Positions 1 through 9,501 are shown, counted from the first letter of the stretch. The stretch: 64,000 nt of DNA from Pseudomonas marginalis (GCF_900105325.1 NZ_FNSU01000003.1:2728001-2792000); one strand, 5' to 3'. Notes: a model not told the origin generated them from the sequence alone. Made by a program: numbers and translations.

Positions 1-311
1 TCTACCAGGCGCCGGGCCAGGAACACCTGGCGTGCTTCTTCCACGCTTGGGCTCGCCACCACCGCGCCACGATTGGGCCGCAGCAACACCACGCCTTCAT
101 GGGCCAGGCGCGACAGCGCGCGGCGAATAATGGTGCGGCTGACGCCGAAGATTTCGCCCAGTGCCTCTTCGCTCAATTTGGTACCGGGTGCCAGGCGCTG
201 CTCGAGGATCGCCTCGAAGATATGCGCGTAGACGATATCGTCCTGGGTTCCGCTGCGACCGACCTTGCCGGCTCGCGGTTGTTTCTTGAGAGGTTGCAAC
301 TGTTCGTTCAT
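1..311 (-). CDS. GntR-family transcriptional regulator, N-terminal part (cut by window edge)
   Basis: The gene reads leftward from ATG at 309-311 and runs off the window, so only about 103 residues are visible. After a basic N-terminal tail, residues about 25-85 form a GntR winged helix: a helix ending in EQRLAPGTKLSEE, then the recognition helix VSRTIIRRALSRL, then the wing RPNRGAVVASPS. The start of what looks like an FCD effector domain follows (EEARQVFLARRLVE). It is divergent from the benzoate-type transporter at 557, which it probably controls. No clear Shine-Dalgarno precedes the ATG. The family is clear; the effector is not, since the ligand domain lies outside the window. Confidence 0.85.
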   Translation of the reverse strand, partial: MNEQLQPLKKQPRAGKVGRSGTQDDIVYAHIFEAILEQRLAPGTKLSEEALGEIFGVSRTIIRRALSRLAHEGVVLLRPNRGAVVASPSVEEARQVFLARRLV

Positions 312-418
312 GGGCACTCGGGTAGGGAGAACGGCGGCGAATTAACGGTAATACGGCAACTTTAAGGTAATACGGCAACACGGGGTCGCTGGCAAGTATC
401 ACCTAAAAACAGCGCACA

Positions 419-428
419 TTGTACACAA
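419..428. promoter_or_regulatory. Candidate GntR operator TTGTACACAA
   Basis: This TTGT-N2-ACAA inverted repeat lies in the intergenic region between the divergent GntR gene and benE. FCD-type GntR regulators commonly bind this kind of site, so it is a plausible autoregulatory and benE operator. The assignment is inference from position and pattern only. Confidence 0.35.
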
Positions 429-556
429 CCCACTGCGCCAACACACTGTACGGCTGTTTGCGGTGCCGTCTGTATTGCAATGAGTCGTTACGTTTGAGTT
501 TAGGCTTGAATCTGCGCCGTCACCGGCAAACACCCAGGTAAAAGGAACACCTCTCC

Positions 557-1747
557 ATGACCGACGCCACCCAAGCGCCCTTGCGCCCGCTGGCCGACAC
601 TTCTGCCTCCGCCGTCGTCGCCGGCTTTATCGCCATGATGACCGGCTATACCAGCTCCCTGGTGCTGATGTTCCAGGCCGGCCAGGCGGCCGGCTTGACC
701 ACGGCGCAGATTTCTTCGTGGATCTGGGCGATTTCCATCGGCATGGCGGTCTGCAGCATCGGCCTGTCCCTGCGCTATCGCACGCCGATCACCATTGCCT
801 GGTCCACCCCCGGCGCGGCGCTGTTGATCACCAGCCTGGGCGGTGTGAGTTACGGCGAGGCCATCGGCGCCTACATCACCTGCGCGGTGCTGGTGACGCT
901 CTGCGGGCTCACCGGCAGCTTTGAAAAACTGGTCAAGCGCATCCCGGCATCGTTGGCGGCCGCGTTGCTGGCGGGGATCCTGTTCAAGATCGGCAGCGAA
1001 ATTTTCGTCGCCGCGCAGCATCGCACCGGCCTGGTACTGGGGATGTTTTTCACCTACCTGATCATCAAGCGTCTGTCGCCACGCTACGCGGTACTGGCCG
1101 CCCTGATGATCGGTACCCTGCTGTCGGGGCTGATGGGCTTGCTGGACTTCAGCGGTTTCCACCTGGAAGTGGCGACGCCGGTGTGGACGACACCGCACTT
1201 CTCGTTGGCGGCAACCATCAGCATCGGGATTCCGTTGTTCGTGGTGGCGATGACCTCGCAGAACATGCCCGGCGTCGCCGTACTGCGGGCCGATGGCTAT
1301 AACGTGCCGGCCTCGCCGCTGATCACCGCCACCGGCCTGGCCTCGCTGGTGCTGGCGCCCTTTGGCTCCCACGGCATCAACCTGGCGGCGATCAGCGCAG
1401 CGATCTGCACCGGCCCCCATGCCCATGAAGACCGTAATAAACGCTACACCGCCGCCGTATGGTGCGGGGTGTTCTACGGGATAGCCGGGGTGTTCGGCGC
1501 AACACTGGCGGCACTGTTCGCAGCCTTGCCCAAGGAACTGGTGCTGTCGATTGCGGCCTTGGCCTTGTTTGGCTCGATCATCAATGGCTTGAGTATCGCC
1601 ATGAATGAGCCGAAGGAACGGGAAGCGGCGCTGATCACCTTTATGGTCACCGCGTCAGGCTTGACGTTGTTTTCCATCGGCTCGGCGTTCTGGGGGATTG
1701 TGGCGGGGGTGTTGACGCTGCTGATTCTGAACTGGCGCAAGGCATAA
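557..1747 (+). CDS. benE: BenE-family benzoate/H+ symporter-like transporter
   Basis: A 396-residue, very hydrophobic inner-membrane protein with about 11-12 predicted membrane segments and the BenE-family layout. The N-terminal TGYTSSLVLMFQA stretch, the STPGAALL motif and the GSHGINLAAISAAIC motif are characteristic. BenE members import benzoate or related aromatic acids by proton symport; no aromatic-degradation gene is nearby, so the true substrate is open. The start is preceded by AAAAGGAACACCTCTCC, which gives a good AAGGA ribosome site. A bidirectional terminator follows at once. The divergent GntR gene is the likely regulator. Confidence 0.85.
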   Translation: MTDATQAPLRPLADTSASAVVAGFIAMMTGYTSSLVLMFQAGQAAGLTTAQISSWIWAISIGMAVCSIGLSLRYRTPITIAWSTPGAALLITSLGGVSYGEAIGAYITCAVLVTLCGLTGSFEKLVKRIPASLAAALLAGILFKIGSEIFVAAQHRTGLVLGMFFTYLIIKRLSPRYAVLAALMIGTLLSGLMGLLDFSGFHLEVATPVWTTPHFSLAATISIGIPLFVVAMTSQNMPGVAVLRADGYNVPASPLITATGLASLVLAPFGSHGINLAAISAAICTGPHAHEDRNKRYTAAVWCGVFYGIAGVFGATLAALFAALPKELVLSIAALALFGSIINGLSIAMNEPKEREAALITFMVTASGLTLFSIGSAFWGIVAGVLTLLILNWRKA

Positions 1748-1779
1748 AAAAACGGCGACCCTCAGGTCGCCGTTTTTTT
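1748..1779. terminator. Bidirectional intrinsic terminator between benE and yggL
   Basis: CGGCGACC and GGTCGCCG form an 8-bp stem around a CTCA loop. The stem has an A-run on the left and a T7 run on the right, so it can end both benE (+) and yggL (-). Confidence 0.9.
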
Positions 1780-1784
1780 CAGTA

Positions 1785-2129
1785 TCACTTAGCCGCGTTG
1801 ATCGGCTTTTCCGGATACCACACGTCCAGCAGCGGGCTGACTTCAGCCTTGGTCAGCTCGGAACGGGTTTTCAGCCAGGCTTCGACGGCAGCGCGCTGCT
1901 CTTCGGAGACCGAGCCACGCTTCTGCAGGCAAACCAGACCGTAGTCATCGCCGCCGACATAGCCCAGGCCGTTGGCTTCCATGGCTTCTTTGATGAATGC
2001 TTCGAGGAAAGCGTCGATAGCTTCTTCACTCAGGCCTTCTTTGAAGTCCAGGTTCAGTTCGAAACCCAGCTCTTGAAATTCATCAACGCACAGTTTTTTG
2101 CGCAGACGCTGGGAACGGTTAGTCGCCAT
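1785..2129 (-). CDS. yggL: YggL-family 50S ribosome-associated protein (DUF469)
   Basis: A 114-residue small soluble protein beginning MATNRSQRLRKKLCVDEF, the family's characteristic basic N-terminus, followed by FELNLDF and the GGDDYGLVC segment. The family (formerly DUF469) is described as binding the large ribosomal subunit; its physiological role is not settled. An upstream in-frame ATG at 2144 exists, but the ATG at 2129 has a GAGGATTG ribosome site at the right distance and gives the family-typical N-terminus, so it was chosen. It is monocistronic, ending at the terminator shared with benE. Confidence 0.85.
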   Translation of the reverse strand: MATNRSQRLRKKLCVDEFQELGFELNLDFKEGLSEEAIDAFLEAFIKEAMEANGLGYVGGDDYGLVCLQKRGSVSEEQRAAVEAWLKTRSELTKAEVSPLLDVWYPEKPINAAK

Positions 2130-2366
2130 TGGAACAATCCTCATAAGTAATAACGGGCGGCACTTTAGCAGTTTAAGACGACGATTGCCCGACTCTCTGG
2201 GACAGGCGGCCGTTTGCTGTTAAAAAAACGCCAATTACCAGCTATCGTTCAGCTACAAGTGCCTTCACCTTGGGGCATAATGCCGACACTTTCATGACCA
2301 TTGAGGGAATTTTCCTATCTACCCCTCGCCTTTTTCACCCTCCTCAGCAGTAGGGTTTTACTTCTT

Positions 2367-3827
2367 ATGATCAAATCTTTGCGTCCATTGCTACTCGCCA
2401 GTTTTCTCCTGCCACTGGCCTTTTCCACCTCCGCAGCCCCGATCAATAACACCCTGCCCCCGAACGTCCAGCAGGCACTCGCCAAAGCCAAGCTGCAAAA
2501 CACTGCGCTGTCCCTGGTGATGATCCCGCTGAACGGCCCCGGCACCCCCACGGTATTCAACGCCGACGTCTCGGTAAACCCGGCTTCCACCATGAAACTG
2601 GTCACCACCTATGCGGCCCTGGAAATGCTCGGCCCCAACCACCAGTGGAAAACCGAGTTCTACACCGACGGCACCCTCAGCGGTGGCGTGTTGCACGGCA
2701 ACCTGTACCTCAAGGGCGGCGGCGACCCCAAGCTGAACATGGAAAAACTCTGGCTGCTGATGCGCGACCTGCGGGCCAATGGCGTGCAGCAAGTCACCGG
2801 TGACCTGGTGCTGGACCGCAGTTTCTTCAACCAACCGCAGTTGCCGGAATTCAATGATGACGGCAACGACGAGAACAAACCGTTCCTGGTCAAGCCCGAC
2901 GCCCTGCTGGTCAACCTCAAGGCCCTGCGCTTTGTGACCCGTAACGATTCGGGGCGCGTGCTCGTCTCGGTCGAGCCGCCGATTGCCAGCATCCGCATCG
3001 ACAACCAGGTCAAGGCCTCCAACGCCAAGCAGTGCACCGGCGACGTACGCTACAACCCGGTCACAGGCGCCGATGGCAGTATGACGGTCACCGTCAGCGG
3101 CCAATTGGCCGATGGCTGCAGCTCGCAGACTTATCTGTCGTTGCTGGACCACGCCACCTACACCGCTGGCGCGGTACGGGCGATCTGGCAGGAACTGGGC
3201 GGCAGCATCCAGGGCCGCGATATCCAGGCACCGGTGCCCAAGGATGCCAAGGTACTGGCCCGCGCCTTTTCGCCGGACCTGGCGGAAATCATCCGCGACA
3301 TCAATAAATACAGTAACAACACCATGGCCCAGCAATTGTTCCTGAGCCTGGGCGCGCAGTTCCGCAACGATGCCGACGGCGACGATGCCAAGGCCGCGCA
3401 ACGTGTGGTGCGCCAGTGGCTGGCGAAGAAAGGCATCACCGCGCCACACCTGGTGATGGAGAACGGTTCGGGCCTGTCCCGTGCCGAACGGGTCAGCGCC
3501 CGCGAAATGGCCGCCATGCTGCAAGCCGCCTGGAAAAGCCCCTACGCTGCGGAATACATCAGCTCGATGCCGATCGCCGGCACCGACGGCACCATGCGCA
3601 AACGCCTGAAGACCACCGCCATGCGCGGCGAAGCCCACGTCAAGACCGGTACCTTGAATACCGTGCGCGCCATTGCCGGGTTCAGCCGCGACAACAACGG
3701 CAACACCTGGGCGGTGGTGGCGATCCTCAACGATCCGAAGCCGTGGGGCGCGTCGTCGGTGCTGGACCAGGTGCTGCTGGATCTGTACCGCCAGCCAAAA
3801 CTGGCGGCGGCGGCTCCCGTCCTATAG
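2367..3827 (+). CDS. dacB: D-alanyl-D-alanine carboxypeptidase/endopeptidase (PBP4)
   Basis: A 486-residue periplasmic penicillin-binding protein of peptidase family S13, acting in peptidoglycan trimming and cross-link cleavage. A Sec signal peptide occupies about residues 1-24, ending TSAA. The active-site triad of motifs is complete: STMK at 74-77 with nucleophile S74, SNN in KYSNNTM, and KTG in HVKTGTLN. A large insert between the first two motifs is typical of DacB. The reading frame opens upstream at a TTG (2301), but the ATG at 2367 places the signal peptide at the N-terminus. It is convergent with the diguanylate cyclase gene, only 9 nt away, with no obvious terminator. Confidence 0.93.
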   Translation: MIKSLRPLLLASFLLPLAFSTSAAPINNTLPPNVQQALAKAKLQNTALSLVMIPLNGPGTPTVFNADVSVNPASTMKLVTTYAALEMLGPNHQWKTEFYTDGTLSGGVLHGNLYLKGGGDPKLNMEKLWLLMRDLRANGVQQVTGDLVLDRSFFNQPQLPEFNDDGNDENKPFLVKPDALLVNLKALRFVTRNDSGRVLVSVEPPIASIRIDNQVKASNAKQCTGDVRYNPVTGADGSMTVTVSGQLADGCSSQTYLSLLDHATYTAGAVRAIWQELGGSIQGRDIQAPVPKDAKVLARAFSPDLAEIIRDINKYSNNTMAQQLFLSLGAQFRNDADGDDAKAAQRVVRQWLAKKGITAPHLVMENGSGLSRAERVSAREMAAMLQAAWKSPYAAEYISSMPIAGTDGTMRKRLKTTAMRGEAHVKTGTLNTVRAIAGFSRDNNGNTWAVVAILNDPKPWGASSVLDQVLLDLYRQPKLAAAAPVL

Positions 3828-3836
3828 GAGCGAGCA

Positions 3837-6236
3837 TCAGGCCCGCGCCCTCTCGGCCTCCACCCGGTCCCTGCCCGCCTGCTTGGCCACGTACACCGCC
3901 GAGTCGGCACGCAACAACAGGCCATCAATGCCTTCATCCACCCGCCAGCTGGCCACACCAAAGCTGGCGGTGACGATGCCCACAGGCTCCATCGGCAGGT
4001 TACGCAGGGATTGCCACAACTCCATGGCCAGGCCATAAGCCTGCTCGCCATCGGTATTGGGGCACAGCACCATGAATTCCTCGCCCCCCAGGCGGCAGAA
4101 CACGTCGGTGCGGCGCAGACGCTGACTGATGCGCCTGCATAACTCCTGCAACACCCCGTCGCCAACCGCATGCCCGTGCTGGTCGTTGATACGCTTGAAA
4201 TGATCGATATCGAGCATGATCACCGACAGCGCCCCACTGGTCCGGTTGAGTCTCGCCATCTCGGTCCTGAGGCGGTCCTGGAAATAGCGACGGTTGTGAA
4301 TCCCGGTCAGGGAATCTGTGATGGACAGCGCGCGCAGCTCCTCTTCAACCCGCTTCAAGTCCGAAATGTCCGACACATAGCCATGCCACAGCGTACCGCC
4401 CCCCGGTAACTCTTCCGGGGTGGCCTCGCCGCGAATCCAGCGCAACCCCCGTTGCGGCAACTGCACCCGGTACTCTTCGCGCCAGTGGCTCAACTGCAAT
4501 GCCGACAGGCGAATCGAGGCCCGCACCCGTTCCGCGTCCAGCGGGTGGATTCGCTCGAAGACCTTCGTCGCGTCCCGCTGCAACGCGCTGACCTCGATTT
4601 CATAGATATCGCGCATGCCGTCGCTGGCGTAGATAAAGCGCCAGTTATCCTGGGGTTCCAGGGTGAATTGGAAGATCCCCCCGGGTACGTGGGCACTGAG
4701 TTTCTTGAGCAGGCGGTCCCGCGCCGCCAGGGCCTCGTAAGCGCGTTTCTGCTCGGTGACGTCCAGGTAAATCGCGAGGTGACCGATCCACAGACCATGG
4801 TCATCCAGCAATACGGTGGCCAACATGTTCACAATCAACTGACTGCCATCCTGGCGGACCAAGGTCCACTCCCGGGCTTCGTGCAGGTTGTCGGGGCTTT
4901 CCACCAGCATCGCCTGGCTCGCCGGGATACGCTTGCCCAAGGTCACGCTCAGGCTCGCGGAACGTGCCTCCAGCTCCAACGCCAAGTGCAGGCTTTCCAG
5001 GGTCAGCTTGCCCACCACCTGGTCGGCCTCGTACCCCAGCATCTGCTCGGCACCGGCGTTGAAGGTGTTGATCACACCGCGCAGGTCAGTGGCAATGATC
5101 GCCACTTGGGTAGCGGCGTTGAGTACGCTGCGCAACTGGCCATGGGCACCACGTAGCTCCTGCTCACGCAAGCGCAACTGCACAGTGCGTTGCTCCACCA
5201 GTTTCAACGCACGCTGGCGCTGGCTCACCAGCACATAGAGCAAGGCGCTGAGCAGCAGGCTGAGTAGGCTACCCATGGTCAGGATCGTGGACAGCGAGGA
5301 ATAGTTGGCCTGCTCGAACACCTTGCTCGGGCGCAGGCTCAGGGCGTACACATGATCGCCCAGGGTCAGGCGACGCGCGCCAGCAAGGTCACTGTTGGCC
5401 ACGGCATTGCCGGACTCGAAGAGCACGCGCTTTTGCAGGTCGGAGGTGTCGACGATCTGCATCACCAGGTTGTCCCGCTCCGCTTTTGGCAAGCCCTCGG
5501 CGACCAACTGGCGCATGCTGATCACCGCCATTACGTAACCGTATGGCTCATTTGGGGACGGCTCGGACGTGGGCAGGTGACTCACCGGCGCGACCAGTAA
5601 TACACCAGTGGCATAAGCCGGCTCGACACCCACCAACTGCATCGGTTGGGACACCGCCAGCTTGCCGCTCTTTTGCGCCCGCTCAAGGGTCGAGCGCCGC
5701 AGGGGCTGGGCCAACAGATCAAAACCCAGGGGCGACCCCAGCAGGCTTTGAGTCTGGCTGTAGAGCACCGGAACGTATTCATCACGCTCGGGCGCCGGGG
5801 CCAGTTCGCCGGCGCTATTAAGTTCACGGATAACAAAGGGTACCCCACGCAGGCGGGACACCTCTTGTTCAAATTGGCTGCGCTGTCCGCGAAACACACG
5901 GGGTGCCCAGGCGTAGGCCCGGGCGCGCAACAGTAACGGCTGGGCAAACCCGTCGAACTCCTCGCGGGACACAACATCGGAGTTGACGAAGAACCGCCGC
6001 AGGCTGTTCAGGCGTTGTTCCTGATCCTCGAAACGTTCCTGCAAGCGGCTGTAACGCTCGTTGACCAGCAACTGAAAGCGCTGGCGAACCTGTTGCTGAT
6101 AGAGGTCGGAGGCCGCCCAGGCGACGATGGCCGTCAGCGCAAAACCTGCCAATAACACCACCAACGCCACCAGCCAAGCCGACGCCTGTTCACTGATAAA
6201 GCCTAGGATTTTCGGGCGAACGGCTTGCAACGGCAT
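3837..6236 (-). CDS. CHASE-PAS-PAS-GGDEF diguanylate cyclase
   Basis: A 799-residue membrane sensor that should make cyclic di-GMP. A membrane helix near residues 20-42 is followed by a periplasmic CHASE-type domain (about 70-290), a second helix (about 300-330), two PAS domains (about 360-490 and 510-620) and a C-terminal GGDEF domain (about 630-795). The active-site loop is GGEEF at about 717-721. A product-inhibition RxxD site (RRTD) sits exactly five residues before it, so the enzyme is predicted active and feedback-controlled. No EAL domain is present. A GTG at 6245 is an alternative start; the ATG at 6236 was preferred. The signal sensed is unknown. Confidence 0.88.
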   Translation of the reverse strand: MPLQAVRPKILGFISEQASAWLVALVVLLAGFALTAIVAWAASDLYQQQVRQRFQLLVNERYSRLQERFEDQEQRLNSLRRFFVNSDVVSREEFDGFAQPLLLRARAYAWAPRVFRGQRSQFEQEVSRLRGVPFVIRELNSAGELAPAPERDEYVPVLYSQTQSLLGSPLGFDLLAQPLRRSTLERAQKSGKLAVSQPMQLVGVEPAYATGVLLVAPVSHLPTSEPSPNEPYGYVMAVISMRQLVAEGLPKAERDNLVMQIVDTSDLQKRVLFESGNAVANSDLAGARRLTLGDHVYALSLRPSKVFEQANYSSLSTILTMGSLLSLLLSALLYVLVSQRQRALKLVEQRTVQLRLREQELRGAHGQLRSVLNAATQVAIIATDLRGVINTFNAGAEQMLGYEADQVVGKLTLESLHLALELEARSASLSVTLGKRIPASQAMLVESPDNLHEAREWTLVRQDGSQLIVNMLATVLLDDHGLWIGHLAIYLDVTEQKRAYEALAARDRLLKKLSAHVPGGIFQFTLEPQDNWRFIYASDGMRDIYEIEVSALQRDATKVFERIHPLDAERVRASIRLSALQLSHWREEYRVQLPQRGLRWIRGEATPEELPGGGTLWHGYVSDISDLKRVEEELRALSITDSLTGIHNRRYFQDRLRTEMARLNRTSGALSVIMLDIDHFKRINDQHGHAVGDGVLQELCRRISQRLRRTDVFCRLGGEEFMVLCPNTDGEQAYGLAMELWQSLRNLPMEPVGIVTASFGVASWRVDEGIDGLLLRADSAVYVAKQAGRDRVEAERARA

Positions 6237-6323
6237 AGGCAACACTCACAACGCCAGCGTGCGGGGGGTGTCACTTTGGCTAGGCCTTAAGTTATAGCCA
6301 TCGGCCCAGGGTTTGACCAGCGT

Positions 6324-6366
6324 AAAAAAGCCGCAAGCCCGGAATAGTCCAGGCTTGCGGCTTTTT
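6324..6366 (-). terminator. rlmL: Intrinsic terminator of rlmKL
   Basis: AAAAAGCCGCAAGCC and GGCTTGCGGCTTTTT form a long stem with runs of A/T on both flanks, just past the rlmKL stop codon on the minus strand. It could also act in the plus direction. Confidence 0.88.
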
Positions 6367-6377
6367 CGTGGCGGCGA

Positions 6378-8642
6378 TCAGCGAGCAGTGATTTTCCACG
6401 CCCGGTGGATCTTCGCATTACGCGCAAAATCCGGATCGATGGTCTTGTCGCTGATTTCCTCGACCGCATAGCGTTCGCTGAGATTGTCCTCCAACTGGAA
6501 CTTGCGGAAGTTGTTCGAGAAGTACAGCACGCCACCCGGTGCCAGGCGCGCCATGGCCAGGTCAAGCAACTGCACGTGGTCGCGCTGCACGTCGAAGATG
6601 CCTTCCATGCGCTTGGAGTTGGAGAAGGTCGGCGGGTCGATGAAGATCATGTCGAACTCATCGCGGCTGGCCTCCAGCCAGGCCATCACATCGCCCTGCT
6701 CCAGGCGGTTCTTGTCGGAAAAACCGTTGAGCGAGAAGTTGCGACGTGCCCAGTCCAGGTAGGTCTTGGACAGGTCGACACTGGTGGTGCTGCGCGCGCC
6801 GCCCTTGGCTGCGTGCACACTGGCGGTGGCGGTGTAGCAATACAGGTTGAGGAAACGCTTGCCGGCCGCTTCCTTCTGGATACGCATGCGCATCGGACGG
6901 TGGTCGAGGAACAGACCGGTGTCCAGGTAGTCGGTGAGGTTGACCAGCAGCTTCACGCCGCCTTCGCTGACCTCGGTGAACTTGCCCTGGGCACTCTGGC
7001 GCTCGTATTGCTTGGTACCGCTCTGGCGCTCGCGACGCTTGACCACCACGCGGCTCTTGTCGATGTTCAGCGCCTGGGGAATGGCCGCCAGGGCGTCGAA
7101 CATGCGGGCCGAGGCTTTTTCCGGATCGATGGATTTTGGCGCAGCGTATTCCTGCACGTGGACCCAATCGTGGTACAGGTCGATGGCCATGGAGTATTCA
7201 GGCATATCGGCGTCGTATACGCGGTAGCAATCCACCCCTTCACGCTTGGCCCACTTGCCCAGCAGCTTGAGGTTCTTTTGCAGGCGGTTGGCAAACATCT
7301 GCCCACCTTCGCTCAGGCGCGCCTGCTCGACCACGGGGGCCGGGGCGGGCTTGATCGGGTTGCCGTTCTTGTTGTACTGGCGCTCCTGCGGCTCGGCCGG
7401 GGCCTGGTCGTAAACCGCCTGCTCACGTTCGGCCTGGCGCTGTTCCGGGGTACGGCGCTCGCCGGTGACGAACTGATCCGGGTTGACCTTGATCAGCAGC
7501 AACTTGCACGGCAATGCGCCGTTCCAGAACGAATACTGCTTGTGGCTGCGGATCCCCATGCGCTTGCCCAGGTCCGGCGCGCCGGTGAACACCGCCGCTT
7601 CCCAGCCCATGCAGGCCTGGCGCAGGCGCTCGCCGAGGTTCTGGTAGAGGTACAACAGGCTGGCTTCGTCACCCAAACGCTCGCCGTAGGGCGGGTTGCA
7701 GATCACCAGGCCTTTCTGGTTCTGGTCCGGGCGCGGCTCGAAGGTGCCGACTTCGCCCTGGTACACCTTGATCCAGTGGCTCAGGCCGGCGCGCTCGATG
7801 TTGTTTCGGGCGGGCTGGATCAGGCGCGGGTCGGCTTCGTAGCCCCGCACCCACAACGGCGGCTTGTTCATGCCGATGGCCGCGCGTTCAGTGGCCTCGG
7901 CGTGGAGTTTTTTCCACAGCGCCGGGACGTGGCCGAGCCAGGTGGTGAAGCCCCACAATTCGCGATTCAGGTTAGGTGCCATGTCGGCGGCGATCATCGC
8001 GCCTTCCACCAGGAAGGTGCCCACGCCGCACATCGGGTCAGTCAGCGCGCCGCCTTCGGCAGCAATGCGCGGCCAGCCGGCACGAATCAGGATCGCCGCC
8101 GCGAGGTTTTCCTTCAACGGCGCGGCGCCCTGCTGCAGGCGGTAGCCGCGCTGGTGCAGGCTGTGGCCGGACAGGTCAAGGGACAGGATCGCTTCGCCAC
8201 GGTCCAGGCGCAGGTGGATGCGCAGGTCCGGGTTGATCTTGTCGATGGACGGGCGTTCGCCGGTCGGGGTGCGCAGCTTGTCGACGATCGCATCCTTGAC
8301 CTTCAGCGCGCCGAAGTGGGTGTTGTCGATGCCTGAGCCGTGACCGCTGAATTCCACCGCCAGGGTACCGTCAGAAACCATGTGATCGGCCCATTCAATA
8401 TCCAGCACACCGTGGTAGAGGTCTTCGGCGTCCTTCATCGGGAAGCGCTTGAGCACCAGCAACACACGGTTGGCCAGGCGCGACCAGAGGCACAGGCGAT
8501 AAGCGGTTTCCATGTCGGCCATGCCGCGCACGGCCGAGGTGTGCTCGCGGGCGTCCTCAAGGCCAAGCCCGACGGCTTCCTCGATCAGCAGGCCTTCGAG
8601 GCCCTTGGGGCAGGTGAGGAAGAGTTCAAAACGGTCCGACAT
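6378..8642 (-). CDS. rlmL: Bifunctional 23S rRNA methyltransferase RlmKL (m2G2445 and m7G2069)
   Basis: A 754-residue fusion of two SAM-dependent methyltransferases. The N-terminal half carries a THUMP domain (about 45-155) and the RlmL domain with the NPPYGERLG motif, which makes m2G2445. The C-terminal half is an RlmK-type Rossmann domain with DPPTFSNSK, which makes m7G2069. Both act on 23S rRNA during 50S assembly. The frame extends 72 codons upstream, but the family N-terminus MSDRFELFLTCPKGLE starts at 8642, and the extension has no matching features. It is divergent from rmf, another ribosome-related gene, across a 532-bp region. Confidence 0.95.
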   Translation of the reverse strand: MSDRFELFLTCPKGLEGLLIEEAVGLGLEDAREHTSAVRGMADMETAYRLCLWSRLANRVLLVLKRFPMKDAEDLYHGVLDIEWADHMVSDGTLAVEFSGHGSGIDNTHFGALKVKDAIVDKLRTPTGERPSIDKINPDLRIHLRLDRGEAILSLDLSGHSLHQRGYRLQQGAAPLKENLAAAILIRAGWPRIAAEGGALTDPMCGVGTFLVEGAMIAADMAPNLNRELWGFTTWLGHVPALWKKLHAEATERAAIGMNKPPLWVRGYEADPRLIQPARNNIERAGLSHWIKVYQGEVGTFEPRPDQNQKGLVICNPPYGERLGDEASLLYLYQNLGERLRQACMGWEAAVFTGAPDLGKRMGIRSHKQYSFWNGALPCKLLLIKVNPDQFVTGERRTPEQRQAEREQAVYDQAPAEPQERQYNKNGNPIKPAPAPVVEQARLSEGGQMFANRLQKNLKLLGKWAKREGVDCYRVYDADMPEYSMAIDLYHDWVHVQEYAAPKSIDPEKASARMFDALAAIPQALNIDKSRVVVKRRERQSGTKQYERQSAQGKFTEVSEGGVKLLVNLTDYLDTGLFLDHRPMRMRIQKEAAGKRFLNLYCYTATASVHAAKGGARSTTSVDLSKTYLDWARRNFSLNGFSDKNRLEQGDVMAWLEASRDEFDMIFIDPPTFSNSKRMEGIFDVQRDHVQLLDLAMARLAPGGVLYFSNNFRKFQLEDNLSERYAVEEISDKTIDPDFARNAKIHRAWKITAR

Positions 8643-9174
8643 GGGGCATTCCAGGCTTTTCAGCAATAAGTGAACGGGCGACGCATCGCCGGCTCGGTTT
8701 TCAATCAAGCACTTTTCTTGAAGAGTGCTCGCGTGGCACGAATGTGCCGTTCCACCCCGTCTGACGGGCCTTGGAGCCTTTATTGACGGGGCAGAGAGAG
8801 AATTTGACGCAACAAAAAGAAATATTCCGACCCTTCGTCGAATAATAACCGACAGCAACAGAAGGACATTCTCACTAAAGGATTAAACCCATCCTCTTTG
8901 CAGGGTGCATCATAGCTGGCTTTGCCCAACAAATGGGGCGAAAAGCCATCCCAGCTTATGGCTATAGCATCGTTATCGTTACGTGCTTATGACAAAACGA
9001 TCATTGAATCCATGTGACCTATTGGTTAGAACTCAACACAGGTTGGCGCCGTAACGACGCCGACACCTAGGCTCGCCACGCCGGCAGCGAGCCCACCAAC
9101 GGCAGAAAAACTCTGCCCGGCCTCAGACGAGGCCGAAGGATATCAAGACAGTCAACAAGTGAGGGAAACACCCT
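8643..9174 (+). promoter_or_regulatory. rlmKL-rmf intergenic region with structured rmf leader
   Basis: No gene is seen in these 532 bp. The part next to rmf holds four hairpins in a row: 9045-9061 (stem GGCG/CGCC with one internal mismatch), 9070-9093 (GGCTCGC/GCGAGCC), 9101-9117 (GGCAGA/TCTGCC) and 9118-9135 (CGGCCTC/GAGGCCG with loop AGAC). None is followed by a T-run, so they are not simple terminators. They should lie in the rmf 5' untranslated region if transcription starts upstream of 9045. That transcript start is inferred, not visible. Confidence 0.55.
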
Positions 9175-9390
9175 ATGAGAAGACTTAAGCGTGATCCGTT
9201 GGAAAGAGCATTTTTACGCGGATATCAATATGGCGTTCATGGCAAATCCCGTGAGCTTTGCCCATTTACTCTACCGTCGGTACGCCAAGCCTGGATCAAC
9301 GGCTGGCGAGAAGGACGCGGCGACAACTGGGACGGTATGACTGGCACTGCGGGAATCCACAGACTCAACGAACTTCACGCCGTCGGCTAA
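9175..9390 (+). CDS. rmf: Ribosome modulation factor
   Basis: A 71-residue basic protein with the Rmf signature RDPLERAFLRGYQYGVHGKSRELCPF and a conserved WINGWREGR segment. Rmf binds 70S ribosomes in stationary phase and promotes 100S dimers, protecting idle ribosomes. The gene has a strong GAGGGAA ribosome site. It stands alone between a structured leader and a terminator, as expected for a gene controlled by growth phase and stringent response. Confidence 0.95.
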   Translation: MRRLKRDPLERAFLRGYQYGVHGKSRELCPFTLPSVRQAWINGWREGRGDNWDGMTGTAGIHRLNELHAVG

Positions 9391-9475
9391 TCAAGGGCAT
9401 TTAATTCCGACACCACCTCGAATATGTAGCGACTTAACCACGCACGCCCTATCCAGGCGGCGGGCTTCGGCCCAG

Positions 9476-9501
9476 GGGCTCCTCTTAAGGAGCCCTTTTT
9501 A
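9476..9501 (+). terminator. rmf: Intrinsic terminator of rmf
   Basis: GGGCTCCT and AGGAGCCC pair as an 8-bp stem around CTTA and are followed by a T5 run. The site is about 85 bp past the rmf stop. Confidence 0.9.

Noticed and set aside
500..1426. 308-codon minus-strand frame opposite benE
   Set aside because: Repetitive Gln/Arg/Gly/His composition typical of an antisense shadow, while benE has clear family motifs.
6405..8336. 643-codon open frame on the plus strand opposite rlmKL
   Set aside because: Antisense shadow; RlmKL on the other strand is full length with NPPY and DPPTFSN motifs.
8643..8858. 72-codon N-terminal extension of rlmKL
   Set aside because: The family start MSDRFELFLTCPKGLE is at 8642 and the extension resembles no domain.
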